NCBI GenBank assembly: GCA_050945855.1
Contig: JBMNTS010000005.1
Location: 3,069 to 67,068, forward strand
From: CAYSNP01 sp050945855
GTDB taxonomy: Bacteria > Bacillota > Clostridia > Christensenellales > DTU072
DNA: 64,000 bases
Reading direction: 5' to 3'
The stretch's first letter is position 1. Every line of letters begins with the position of its first letter. The position numbers and the translations under genes are program-made. A model generated the notes under the pieces. That model worked only from the letters and a program-made list of their open reading frames with translations, ran no database searches and was not told the DNA's origin. Below are positions 43,390-51,591 of this stretch, in pieces.

Positions 43390-44703
43390 TTAAAACGCGT
43401 TGTGACACGCCTCGACAAAGCCTTCGGACACGCTTGGGTGAGGCCAGCAAAAAGAGATTAAGTCGGCATGCTTTACTCCCATAGCGATAAGCGACCCTAT
43501 CCCCCCTATTATCTCACCCGCGTTGTGCGCCACGATTTCCGCGCCCAACAGCTTTTTGGAGTCTTTGTCGAAAATTGCGGAATAATACCCCGTGCTTTTT
43601 GCTTCAATCAGCGATTTGCCGTTGGCGGCGGCGCTTGCCCTGCCTATAACGGTCTGATACCCTTGCGCTTCCGCTTCCCTCTCATTTAAGCCCACAGAGG
43701 CTATTTCCGTATCGAGGTATACTACCTGCGGAACGGGCGGGGCAATAAACATATCCCTTTTCCCGCATATCATATCCACTGCCGCGGCCGCCTGATAAGA
43801 GGCGTAATGGGCAAGCTGTATATTTCCGTATACCGCGTCTCCCGCGGCGTAAATTCCCTGCGCTGTGGTTTTTAAGTTTTCCGCGATTATGCCGCCCCTC
43901 TCCGTGCGCACTCCCGCTTTCTCCTGCCCTTTCGGGATAACGGGCACTCTTCCGCAAGCCGCGATAACCGCATCGAATTCCGCAAAAGTTTCGCCCAGAT
44001 AACAGCGGATTTTGTTATCCGCCCTTTCAATTCTGTCAATTTTGGCGTTTGTGAATATTTTTATATTTTCTCTGCGCATAAGCAAGCCGGCGTATTTTGC
44101 CACTTCCTCGCTGAAAGTAGTCAAAAGCCGTGGCAGCGCCTCGTAAAGGGTGACCTTCGCGCCTAAATTCGCGAACAAGCCCGCAAACTCCGTCCCGATT
44201 ACCCCGCCGCCTACTATCGCCACGCTTTGGGGCAGGGCGAACCCTCCCGCCAGCACCTCTCTTGAGGTGAGCGCCAGTTCTATCCCGGGTATGGGAGGCA
44301 GGGCCGCTTTTGCGCCCGTGGCTATAAGAAAGTTTCTGGCCTCGTAAATTCCCTCTCCTACTTGTACGCAGGTAGGGGATAAAAACTCCGCCTCTCCCTT
44401 AACGCACTCTATGCCGCTGTTTTTAATAAGCGCTTCCAGACCGCCTTTGAGCCTTGCTACCACCGCGCTTTTGCTTTTGAAAATATCCTCCGGCGCAAGA
44501 GTATAGCCGGGCGCACTCCTCAGCCGCTTGACCTTTTTGGCTTCCGCAAGCAACGCTTTTGTGGGTATGCACCCTTCGTTAAGGCAGGCTCCGCCCATCT
44601 CCCCCTTTTCTGTTAAGGCAACGGAAAGCCCAAGCTTCCTTGCCTTCAGGGCGGCGGTATAGCCCGCCGGTCCTCCGCCTATCACAATCAAATCATATAT
44701 CAT
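43390..44703 (-). CDS. lpdA: Dihydrolipoamide dehydrogenase
   Basis: The 437-residue flavoprotein reoxidises dihydrolipoamide with NAD. It has the FAD motif GGGPAG (9-14), the redox disulfide Cys40/Cys45 in GGACLNEGCIPTK, the second nucleotide motif GGGVIGTEFA, AAGDAV, and the C-terminal His422-Pro423...Glu427 dyad. Length is slightly short of the usual 450-470. It overlaps lplA by 4 bases, so it is coupled to lipoylation. No lipoyl dehydrogenase complex or glycine cleavage gene is in the window. Confidence 0.93.
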   Translation of the reverse strand: MIYDLIVIGGGPAGYTAALKARKLGLSVALTEKGEMGGACLNEGCIPTKALLAEAKKVKRLRSAPGYTLAPEDIFKSKSAVVARLKGGLEALIKNSGIECVKGEAEFLSPTCVQVGEGIYEARNFLIATGAKAALPPIPGIELALTSREVLAGGFALPQSVAIVGGGVIGTEFAGLFANLGAKVTLYEALPRLLTTFSEEVAKYAGLLMRRENIKIFTNAKIDRIERADNKIRCYLGETFAEFDAVIAACGRVPVIPKGQEKAGVRTERGGIIAENLKTTAQGIYAAGDAVYGNIQLAHYASYQAAAAVDMICGKRDMFIAPPVPQVVYLDTEIASVGLNEREAEAQGYQTVIGRASAAANGKSLIEAKSTGYYSAIFDKDSKKLLGAEIVAHNAGEIIGGIGSLIAMGVKHADLISFCWPHPSVSEGFVEACHNAF

Positions 44704-45647
44704 TTTTGCGCCTCTCTTATCAGCTCCTCGATTTTATCAAGTACTTCATTCTCTCTTTGCGGCAGACCTTTTCCGGACAGGGACAGCCCCCCGGCAAGCC
44801 TCTCTTTGGCAAGGGCTATTATATCCGCCTCAAGAAAATCCGAGTATATTTCAATCGCGTTGTTTTCGTCTATGGTTACCGCTATTTCACCTTCCGGGAA
44901 CCTAAACGCGGCTTGTCTGTTAAAATTATATTTTTTCCCCATTATGTAATCGGCATCCTCTATTTTGCTTTTTATGGCGGTTAATCTGCCGAAATCCACT
45001 TCGGGCGCAAGAAATTCGGTTTGGTCGTGGCAGGCTAAAAACGCCTGTTTTATGCTTTCCTTTACCTGCCACGCGCTCAACCCCGGCATAAGCGCGCTAA
45101 GGTTTATCACCCTTGAGGACACGCTGTCCACTCCTTTGGAGGCAAGCTTAAGCGCGCTTGCGTTAAGGTAGCGGGCAAGCCTTGCCATATTCACTCCTAT
45201 CATAATGGTGCCGTGGTGCACGCTTGCGCCACCCGCCCTATAAAAGGCGTTGCCGCTGAACTTTTTGCCTTGCGTAAGGATGTCGTTTCTGCCGCTTTTT
45301 TCCGCGGATATGCCAAGCGCGCGCAAAGCGTTTATTATGATGCCGTAATTGCGCTCCGGGTCATAATCCCGCTTGTCGTAAATAAAGGAAAAGTTTAAAT
45401 TCTTGTCGTCGTGGAATACCGCCCCGCCCCCCGAAGGGCGGCGGGCAAGCGCGATATTGTCCTTGCGCATGGCGGCAAGGTCGCATTCCTTATATGGGTT
45501 TTGGTGTCTGCCTATTACTACGGTATCCGAATTTTGCCACAAAAACAAAATAGCGGAGCGCATGGGTATACTCTCCGCCATTGCCTGCTCCATTGCAAGA
45601 TTGTAATAAACGTCGCGCGCCTTACTCTCCGCAATTAAGCAATTCAT
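44700..45647 (-). CDS. lplA: Lipoate-protein ligase
   Basis: The 315-residue ligase activates free lipoate with ATP and attaches it to lipoyl domains. The lipoate-binding motif RRPSGGGAVFHD is at 69-80 and the GNAFYRA...HHGTIMIG segment with the key histidines follows. The last 80 residues form the accessory C-terminal domain, so this is the full LplA type. Its stop overlaps lpd (ATGA) and its start follows YhhN by one base. Confidence 0.93.
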   Translation of the reverse strand: MNCLIAESKARDVYYNLAMEQAMAESIPMRSAILFLWQNSDTVVIGRHQNPYKECDLAAMRKDNIALARRPSGGGAVFHDDKNLNFSFIYDKRDYDPERNYGIIINALRALGISAEKSGRNDILTQGKKFSGNAFYRAGGASVHHGTIMIGVNMARLARYLNASALKLASKGVDSVSSRVINLSALMPGLSAWQVKESIKQAFLACHDQTEFLAPEVDFGRLTAIKSKIEDADYIMGKKYNFNRQAAFRFPEGEIAVTIDENNAIEIYSDFLEADIIALAKERLAGGLSLSGKGLPQRENEVLDKIEELIREAQK

Positions 45648-45648
45648 A

Positions 45649-46350
45649 CTATATTACAAAGAATACACTGGCAATACAAATCTGAGCGGCGTAATAAAGC
45701 AGGTGATTTACGATTATAAGCAGCTTGTCGTCCGGCTTGCCTCCGAAGTATTGGGTGGACAGCACAAGGTCGGACAGCAGGAACAGCACAAAACCTATGG
45801 CAAGTATCTTCAGCTCGGGCATATTGAAGGCAAGATAAGTGCTGAACAACGCCATAAACACCAGCAGCAGCGTATACACCAGGGCGTGAACAAAGAATTT
45901 TCCGAATTTTACGTTTAAGAATTTGCTGGAAAACAGGATACCCGCGCTGATGGGCAGGGTAACCGCCGCGCAGATAATAATAGGTTTGGTAAGCGCGAAG
46001 GAAGGGTCTAAAAATCCTGCCAGCAAGAATACCCCGATAAAGTAAATGATATGGCTGATACCGAAGGAAATCATACCCGCGTTAAGGTAGATATCGCCGG
46101 ATTCCTTATATATTACCTTGAGGTCAAGCACGATATCCCCAATAAGCCCGAACAGCAGTCCAAGCATGATAAATATACCGAAGCTGTTATATGCGCCCAT
46201 TTGGGCAAGTCCCGCGAAGCCTAAGCACATAAAGCCTATGCTTGCCACGGTTTTTGCGAGCAGTCCGGGAATGCCTCCCTTGATGACGCGTATAAACAAA
46301 AACATTATCACTGCCGCGCAAGCGGCTGTCAGCATTAAAGTATAATCCAT
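45649..46350 (-). CDS. YhhN/TMEM86-family membrane protein (lysoplasmalogenase-like)
   Basis: The 233-residue protein has about eight membrane segments and family landmarks: GLIGDIVLDLK, SFGISHIIYF, LFLLSDLVL and YYAAQ. Members of this family cleave the vinyl-ether bond of lysoplasmalogens (family knowledge); plasmalogens occur in anaerobic Clostridia. It lies 13 bases after a hydrolase gene and one base before lplA in a five-gene operon. Confidence 0.8.
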   Translation of the reverse strand: MDYTLMLTAACAAVIMFLFIRVIKGGIPGLLAKTVASIGFMCLGFAGLAQMGAYNSFGIFIMLGLLFGLIGDIVLDLKVIYKESGDIYLNAGMISFGISHIIYFIGVFLLAGFLDPSFALTKPIIICAAVTLPISAGILFSSKFLNVKFGKFFVHALVYTLLLVFMALFSTYLAFNMPELKILAIGFVLFLLSDLVLSTQYFGGKPDDKLLIIVNHLLYYAAQICIASVFFVI

Positions 46351-46363
46351 AACTATCTCCTTT

Positions 46364-47305
46364 TTAAATTTGCATTTTTTGTTCCGCTTTTTTGATAAAT
46401 TCTTGTATGCCCGCGGTAAACTTTTCCGGATAAAGGGTGTAGCTTATCGCGTGCGGGCTGTGTTCAAACTCGATGTAGTCCGCGTCCGGATTGACGGCAA
46501 GCAGGTCGTAGGCATTGTTGACGCCAATCAAATTGTCCGCTTTGGAGTGCATGATAAGGGTGGGAATTTTTATCTGCTTCATAGGCTCTCTTGCGTCAAT
46601 TTCCCCGATTTTCACTCCGTAAAGCAGACGGGATATTATCTTGTACGGCGTCATGGCGGAAAGGATAAGGGGCAAAAACTTTCGTTGTTTGGGACTGATT
46701 TTTTTGTCCAGCACTTCCTTGAAGATGCCCGATATGGAAGTATACGCGCAATAGGAAATCAAAAACTTTATCCTTTTGTCCAGACTTGCCGTGTATATCG
46801 CTATCGTGCCGCCCATAGACTCCCCGTATATGCCGAAAACCGCGTTTTTATCCTGACTTTGCAGGTAATCTATCCACGCTATGGTATCATGCTTTTCGTA
46901 GTAGCTGAAGGATATGCACCTGCCTCCGCTTTCGGTGGAGTAGCGGTGGTTTACCACCAGCACGTTATAGCCTGCCTGCCTGAAAATATCCACGTACTTG
47001 AATTGCCCTATGCCTTTGGAAGTCCAGCCGTGGCAGTCTATGACCCATTTGCTGCTTTCCTGCTGCGTGCGGAAGATAAATCCGTAAAGGTCGTACCCGA
47101 AAGGGCTTTTGATTTTTACCTTTTGGTAAGGCATATCCAGATAAGCCCACTTGTAGCCTTTGCGCGCTATCTGGTCCAGCATAAAATCCCAGTTGCTTTC
47201 CTTCTTTGGGATTAAGGTCAGCCTTAAAAACTTATAGCAGAGCACGCCGTAAAGCGCGGCAACGCAAACGCCGATTATCCCTAAGGCTATGTAAAGATAA
47301 ATCAT
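46364..47305 (-). CDS. Membrane-anchored alpha/beta hydrolase
   Basis: The 313-residue protein starts with a membrane helix (about 2-22), then an alpha/beta hydrolase with the oxyanion HGW (92-94), nucleophile Ser163 in GESMGG, an Asp in SKADNLIG and a His in HSPHAISY. It resembles YhdA/BEM46-type hydrolases on the outer membrane face, usually esterases of unknown substrate. It lies second in the nitroreductase-lpd operon, next to the YhhN protein; a joint role in lipid turnover is possible but only inferred. Confidence 0.85.
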   Translation of the reverse strand: MIYLYIALGIIGVCVAALYGVLCYKFLRLTLIPKKESNWDFMLDQIARKGYKWAYLDMPYQKVKIKSPFGYDLYGFIFRTQQESSKWVIDCHGWTSKGIGQFKYVDIFRQAGYNVLVVNHRYSTESGGRCISFSYYEKHDTIAWIDYLQSQDKNAVFGIYGESMGGTIAIYTASLDKRIKFLISYCAYTSISGIFKEVLDKKISPKQRKFLPLILSAMTPYKIISRLLYGVKIGEIDAREPMKQIKIPTLIMHSKADNLIGVNNAYDLLAVNPDADYIEFEHSPHAISYTLYPEKFTAGIQEFIKKAEQKMQI

Positions 47306-47320
47306 CGCATCTCCTTATTT

Positions 47321-47857
47321 TTAATATTTATTGTAACTCACCAGTTCTTCGGTTGACTTTTTTTTGCGCGCCTTATACTCCGCGCCGCCTTCGCCTACCG
47401 CGATAAGCAGGCGTATTTCCTTATTCTTTGGCAAATCCAGCAGCTTTGCCAGCTTATTTCTGCCAAACCAGCCTATAATGCAGGTATCCAGCCCCGCGTC
47501 CGTCGCCGCAAGGCAGAAAGTCTGGACGGCGATACCTATATCGTAAGCGTCGTAATGGAAATGCGCCTGTGTGGCAAGCGCCTTTTTAAGTCCCGCTTTT
47601 TCCCCCGCTATGGCGATAAAGCAGGGCACGTTGCGGGTATAGCGGTTGATGGGTACGCCGGGGGTCTGAGTCGCTTCCGCTATTTGCTTGACCAGGTTTT
47701 CCTCGTCGCACACAATAAATTTATAAGGTTGCCCGTTGCGCGCGGAAGGGCTGTGGCGCACAAGTTCAAGGCAGTAGGCAAGTTTTTCCCTGTCCACCTT
47801 TTCGTCCTTATACGCTCTCGCGCTGAATCTTTTCCTTACCGCGTCTTCCAAATTCAT
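47321..47857 (-). CDS. Nitroreductase-family flavoprotein
   Basis: This 178-residue FMN protein opens with RKRFSARAY, the nitroreductase FMN-binding motif, and has RHSPSARNGQPYKF and CIIGWFGRNKLAKLL. It is of the short, single-domain type that reduces quinones, nitro compounds or acts as an FMN or enone reductase. First gene of a five-gene minus-strand operon, with a TTGACA/TATAAT promoter. Confidence 0.9.
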   Translation of the reverse strand: MNLEDAVRKRFSARAYKDEKVDREKLAYCLELVRHSPSARNGQPYKFIVCDEENLVKQIAEATQTPGVPINRYTRNVPCFIAIAGEKAGLKKALATQAHFHYDAYDIGIAVQTFCLAATDAGLDTCIIGWFGRNKLAKLLDLPKNKEIRLLIAVGEGGAEYKARKKKSTEELVSYNKY

Positions 47858-47879
47858 TTTTTTGGGCCTCTTACACTAA

Positions 47880-47907
47880 ATTATACAATATTTTCCTGTT
47901 TTGTCAA
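47880..47907 (-). promoter_or_regulatory. Promoter of the nitroreductase-lpd operon
   Basis: On the minus strand TTGACA (complement of 47902-47907) and TATAAT (complement of 47880-47885) are 16 bases apart, both exact consensus. Confidence 0.7.
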
Positions 47908-48015
47908 TGCGCGAGGCATAAAATAAGGGGGCACGGCGTCATAATAATAAGGGCGGGGATTCCCTGCTTTTGGGCAAAATTAAAGGTGTTCGGTCTTTTC
48001 AAACCTTGCAGATTA

Positions 48016-48024
48016 TGGTATAAT
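48016..48024 (+). promoter_or_regulatory. Extended -10 promoter of the Eda-type gene
   Basis: TGGTATAAT (48016-48024) is an extended -10 element. The -35 position (TTTTCA, 47996-48001) is a poor match, as is usual for extended -10 promoters. GAGGAAG precedes the ATG at 48053. Confidence 0.5.
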
Positions 48025-48052
48025 GTATATGACAACTTTATAGAGGAAGAAA

Positions 48053-49006
48053 ATGGACATTTACAAACAAATCGAGCTTGCGGGCATCATCCCTTTGATT
48101 AAACTGGAAAGACTGGAAAAAGCGCTGCCGCTTATGGGCGCTTTGACGGCGGGAAGCATCAATTTATGCGAAATCGCTTTCCGAACGCAGATAGCCAAGG
48201 AAGCGATAGCGCTGATTGCGCAAAAAAGCGCGAATATGGTAGTAGGCGCAAGCACCGTGCTGTCCACAATGCAGGTGGATGACGCCATAGAGGCGGGAGC
48301 GCGGTTTATAGTCACCGCCGGATTTAACGAAAAGGTGGTGGATTACTGCCTGAAAAGAAAGGTGCCGGTTATCCCCGGCGTATCCTCCCCTTCGGATATA
48401 GAAAAAGCGTACGAAAGAGAAATTTATGTGGTCAAATTTTTCCCCGCTGTGCCTTTGGGCGGCGTGGAAATGCTAAAGGCGCTGGCGCAGCCTTATCCCT
48501 TTATGCGTTTTTTGCCCACAGGCGGCATCAATCAGGACAATCTCAACGAATTTTTGGCTTTCAACAGGGTTATTGCCTGCGGCGGCAGCTATATGGTAAA
48601 CGAGGAACTGATTAAAGAGGACAGATACGAGGAAATAACCAAAAACGCGCGCAACGCGGTCAATTCCATGCTCAACCTCAGACTGGACCATATCGTATTA
48701 TCCGCAAAATCGCAGGAAAGGCAAGACCTTGCCACCGAAATCGCCACCCTTTTGGGCGCGCCCTTTGTGTATGAGGAAGGGGAAAAAATAGGGGATATGA
48801 TAGCGGTATCCTCACGGATTGCCTACGGAAAGCACGGGGCTATTTTCTTTTCCACCCCTCATCTGGAGCGCGCGATATTTTATCTGGAAAAGCGGGGCTT
48901 TGAGTTTTGCCGCGCTACCACGATAAAGGATAACGGCAAACTCAACGCCTTATATCTGAAAGCTAATTTTGCCGGCTTTGCAATCGGCTTGGTGAAAGCG
49001 CCGTAA
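48053..49006 (+). CDS. eda: KDPG/KHG aldolase with C-terminal VOC-like domain
   Basis: The first 205 residues are a class I 2-keto-3-deoxy-6-phosphogluconate/4-hydroxy-2-oxoglutarate aldolase: Glu40 in CEIAFRT, Schiff-base Lys128 in VVKFFPA, and FLPTGGIN for phosphate. Residues 209-317 form a second domain (RLDHIVLS at its start, AIFYLEKRGFEF later) resembling half a glyoxalase/VOC unit, a fusion known in some Clostridial Eda proteins. It makes pyruvate plus glyceraldehyde 3-phosphate or glyoxylate. It is a single gene with an extended -10 promoter. The stop codon lies inside the first hairpin of chain A2. Confidence 0.88.
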   Translation: MDIYKQIELAGIIPLIKLERLEKALPLMGALTAGSINLCEIAFRTQIAKEAIALIAQKSANMVVGASTVLSTMQVDDAIEAGARFIVTAGFNEKVVDYCLKRKVPVIPGVSSPSDIEKAYEREIYVVKFFPAVPLGGVEMLKALAQPYPFMRFLPTGGINQDNLNEFLAFNRVIACGGSYMVNEELIKEDRYEEITKNARNAVNSMLNLRLDHIVLSAKSQERQDLATEIATLLGAPFVYEEGEKIGDMIAVSSRIAYGKHGAIFFSTPHLERAIFYLEKRGFEFCRATTIKDNGKLNALYLKANFAGFAIGLVKAP

Positions 49007-49083
49007 GACGCTCCAAGGGCGCCTTACGGCGCAATGCAATATCGGCTTATGCCCAAATGCAATACGCCTGCGGCGTGTTAAGG
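48998..49083. repeat. Hairpin chain A2 with a 50-base inverted copy of chain A1
   Basis: A 10-base-pair hairpin (GCGCCGTAAG, 48998-49007, with CTTACGGCGC, 49023-49032) contains the stop codon of the aldolase gene. It is followed by 49034-49083, which equals the reverse complement of 15512-15561 with 2 mismatches in 50 bases by direct comparison. The core contains ACGCC/GGCGT and an imperfect ATATCGGC/GCCCAAAT hairpin, each preceded by ATGCAAT. Confidence 0.8.
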
Positions 49084-49149
49084 CGGATTGATAGTAAGTT
49101 TCTTGAGTTTTTTCTTTATTAATTGGGCGCCCGCAATCGGCGAAGCGGA

Positions 49150-49178
49150 TTGACAATAGCTGGGCGCGGTTATATAAT
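49150..49178 (+). promoter_or_regulatory. Consensus promoter of the phosphoribosyltransferase operon
   Basis: TTGACA (49150-49155) and TATAAT (49173-49178) are both exact and 17 bases apart. It probably drives 49233-52712. Confidence 0.8.
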
Positions 49179-49232
49179 GTGAAAAGTATTAATTTTAATT
49201 GCGGCAAGAGCAGCCGCGCTAAGGAGTAACGG

Positions 49233-49769
49233 ATGGCAGAGTTTTATACCGTCAACATTAAAGGCAGGGATGTGGATTTGCCCGTGATAAGAATATCCAA
49301 CGACATCAAAATTGCGTTTTTCAACTTGCACGGCGCGCAGGATTTGACCGAGTTTTGCGCAAAAGAGATGGCAAAACTGGTGGAGGGCGCCGAAGTTGTG
49401 ATAACCGCGGAAAGCAAAGGACTTCAGCTTGCCCATTGCGTGGCGCGCAACCTCGGACACGAGTATTACGCAGTAGCGAGAAAATCTCAAAAACTGTATA
49501 TGCAGGACTTTATCAGTTGTACGGTAAAATCCATAACCACCAAAGCGGTGCAGACCTTTTATCTTTCCCGCCACGACGCCGATTTAATGAAAGGCAAAAA
49601 AGTGGCAATAATTGACGACGTTATCTCCACGGGCGGCTCCCTGGACGGACTGGAGGTGCTTGTAAAGCAGTCCGGCGGCACCGTTTACAAAAAGGCGTTC
49701 GTGCTTGCGGAAGGCGACGCTTCCCTAAGAAGGGACGTGGAGTATCTTGCCCAAATACCTTTACTGTAA
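49233..49769 (+). CDS. Purine phosphoribosyltransferase (Apt/Xpt-like)
   Basis: The 178-residue type I phosphoribosyltransferase carries the PRPP-binding motif VAIIDDVISTGGSL (124-137) and ARKSQKLYMQ, which corresponds to the ARKxxK segment of adenine and xanthine PRTases. It salvages a purine base with PRPP. The base preference cannot be fixed: the flexible loop differs from both standard Apt and Xpt. First gene of an operon with a consensus promoter; TAAGGAG precedes the ATG. Confidence 0.85.
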   Translation: MAEFYTVNIKGRDVDLPVIRISNDIKIAFFNLHGAQDLTEFCAKEMAKLVEGAEVVITAESKGLQLAHCVARNLGHEYYAVARKSQKLYMQDFISCTVKSITTKAVQTFYLSRHDADLMKGKKVAIIDDVISTGGSLDGLEVLVKQSGGTVYKKAFVLAEGDASLRRDVEYLAQIPLL

Positions 49770-49798
49770 AGTTTTACCGATTTACATAGGAAGAATTA

Positions 49799-50695
49799 AT
49801 GTTGCGGTTTAGAGAAATTTGTTTAGCCGACAAAGAAAAAATCTATGAATTTTACGCCCTAAGCGGCTCCTTGGGCACCAATTACAGCATAACCACGCTA
49901 TGCGGCTGGCAAGGGTGTAACCAAATGCAGATTTGCGTAAGCGCCGATTTCCTTGTCCTTAAAATCAACAAGCCCGGAGACGTCCGCTTTTTGTCTCCGC
50001 TGGCTAAGGATATGACCGCTTATTGTGCCGCCGTTGACGGGATTGTCGAATATATGGGCAAGGACAGTGTGAAAATCATGGTGGTGTCCACAGAGCAGGC
50101 GGAGTTGCTTATCCAAAAGGGCTTCGAGTGCGAGAACGTCAGAGCGTACGCGGAATACCTTTACAAAAGCGAGGAACTAATCAGCCTTAAAGGCAAAAAA
50201 TATAACAGCAAACGGAATTTTATCAACAATTTTCCCGCGCCTTTCTCCTTCAGGGAATACCGCAAGGAGGATTACGAGGGAGTAATGGAATTGTTTTTGG
50301 AGTGGCAGGAGCAAAAGAGCGCGCATAACGGCGTGGACGAGTTGGACAAGCAGATTATGAGCAGCGAATGGGAAAGGCAGGTGGCGCAGGCGGTGCTTGC
50401 GGATACCCAAAAATACAACGTTTTCGCGGATATTCTGGAAGTGGAAGGAAAAATCGCGGGCTTCTGCCTGGGCGAAAGACTGCCCACCAACGTGGGCGCC
50501 ATTTATTTTCAAAAGGCGGATATTTCATACCGGGGCATTTATCCGCTGCTTGACAATTTGTTTATCAAAAAGCATTTTTCCGACCTGCCTTTTGTTAACA
50601 AGCAAGAGGACATGGGTCTGGAAGGTTTGAGAAAATCCAAAATGAGTTATCATCCTTATATGTTGGTGGAGAGATGGAAAGCGGTGAAAAATTAG
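49799..50695 (+). CDS. DUF2156 (phosphatidylglycerol lysyltransferase-like) protein
   Basis: The 298-residue soluble protein is two tandem GNAT-like folds of the DUF2156 family: CGWQGCNQMQIC in the first half, and FVNKQEDMGLEGLRKSKMSYHP near the end, which is the family signature. It corresponds to the catalytic C-terminal part of MprF without its membrane flippase, so it may pass an aminoacyl group from tRNA to an unknown acceptor. It overlaps the next gene, a GNAT acetyltransferase, by 22 bases. Confidence 0.85.
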   Translation: MLRFREICLADKEKIYEFYALSGSLGTNYSITTLCGWQGCNQMQICVSADFLVLKINKPGDVRFLSPLAKDMTAYCAAVDGIVEYMGKDSVKIMVVSTEQAELLIQKGFECENVRAYAEYLYKSEELISLKGKKYNSKRNFINNFPAPFSFREYRKEDYEGVMELFLEWQEQKSAHNGVDELDKQIMSSEWERQVAQAVLADTQKYNVFADILEVEGKIAGFCLGERLPTNVGAIYFQKADISYRGIYPLLDNLFIKKHFSDLPFVNKQEDMGLEGLRKSKMSYHPYMLVERWKAVKN

Positions 50696-51591
50696 AAGTG
50701 CTTAAAGCCTTATACAAAGAATGTTTTGACGACAGCGAGCAGATACGCGATTATTTGTTTTCCACAAAATTGGGTATCCAAAACGCCATAACTTGTACGC
50801 TAAAAGGGCGGCTTACGGGCGCGCTGTATCTGGTTGACAAACCCCTCGTATATCTGGGGCGCAAGATAAAATATCCCTATATCGTGGCATTGGGCGTAAG
50901 CAAGACGCAAAGGGGACACGGTATCGCTTCCGCCTTGGTCAAAAGGGCGGCGGCAAAGGTTTACAAATCGGGGCTGCCTTTTATCGGGCTGTATCCCGCC
51001 GTAAGGGGTTTTTACGAAAAGCTGCAGTTTGCCACGGTCACCGAGGAGAGCGCGCTTTGCACGGAGGGACTGGATTTCAGAAGGACTGCGGACATACCCC
51101 TTTTGCTTTCGCTGTATAACGAGGCGGTAAGCAATTTGGATTTCTGTTTGGAGCGTACGGAGCAAAGTTTTGCCGCCCGCCTTGAGGAGATTGCCGCGGA
51201 CAGCGGAAAGGCGCGCCTTATTTACAATCAGGATAAGCCGGTAGGTTACGCGCTGGGCGGCGGAGAGGAATACGTGATTGAGGGCAATCTCAATTACGAC
51301 CGCAGAGGTACGGCTGTGGCGGGGCAGATGGCAAGGATAGCCAATCTGGAGGCGGCTTTTGCCCTGACCGATATTTCCATACCCTTTGCCTTTAAGGTAA
51401 ACGACGGGATAATCGAGCAAAACAATAAAATAATCGAGGTGGAAAACGGGAAGGTGTCCTATTGCGCTTACGCGGCAAAAGAAATAGGGATAGATAAACT
51501 GACTTCGCTGTTTTTCGGCACCGAAAAGGAAATGTCCGTATTCTCACCCTATTTTAAGAAAGTCAAAGGGCAGCTGGCGGAAAAATATTAA
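50674..51591 (+). CDS. GNAT-family N-acetyltransferase (Eis-like)
   Basis: The 305-residue protein has a GNAT domain in its first half with the acetyl-CoA loop TQRGHGIASALV and GLYPAVRGFYEKLQF, then a second region with a lipid-carrier-like tail. The length and layout match the Eis/YokD-like two-domain GNATs. Acceptor unknown. It overlaps DUF2156 by 22 bases and the kinase-like gene by one base, so all three are made together. Confidence 0.82.
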   Translation: MESGEKLEVLKALYKECFDDSEQIRDYLFSTKLGIQNAITCTLKGRLTGALYLVDKPLVYLGRKIKYPYIVALGVSKTQRGHGIASALVKRAAAKVYKSGLPFIGLYPAVRGFYEKLQFATVTEESALCTEGLDFRRTADIPLLLSLYNEAVSNLDFCLERTEQSFAARLEEIAADSGKARLIYNQDKPVGYALGGGEEYVIEGNLNYDRRGTAVAGQMARIANLEAAFALTDISIPFAFKVNDGIIEQNNKIIEVENGKVSYCAYAAKEIGIDKLTSLFFGTEKEMSVFSPYFKKVKGQLAEKY

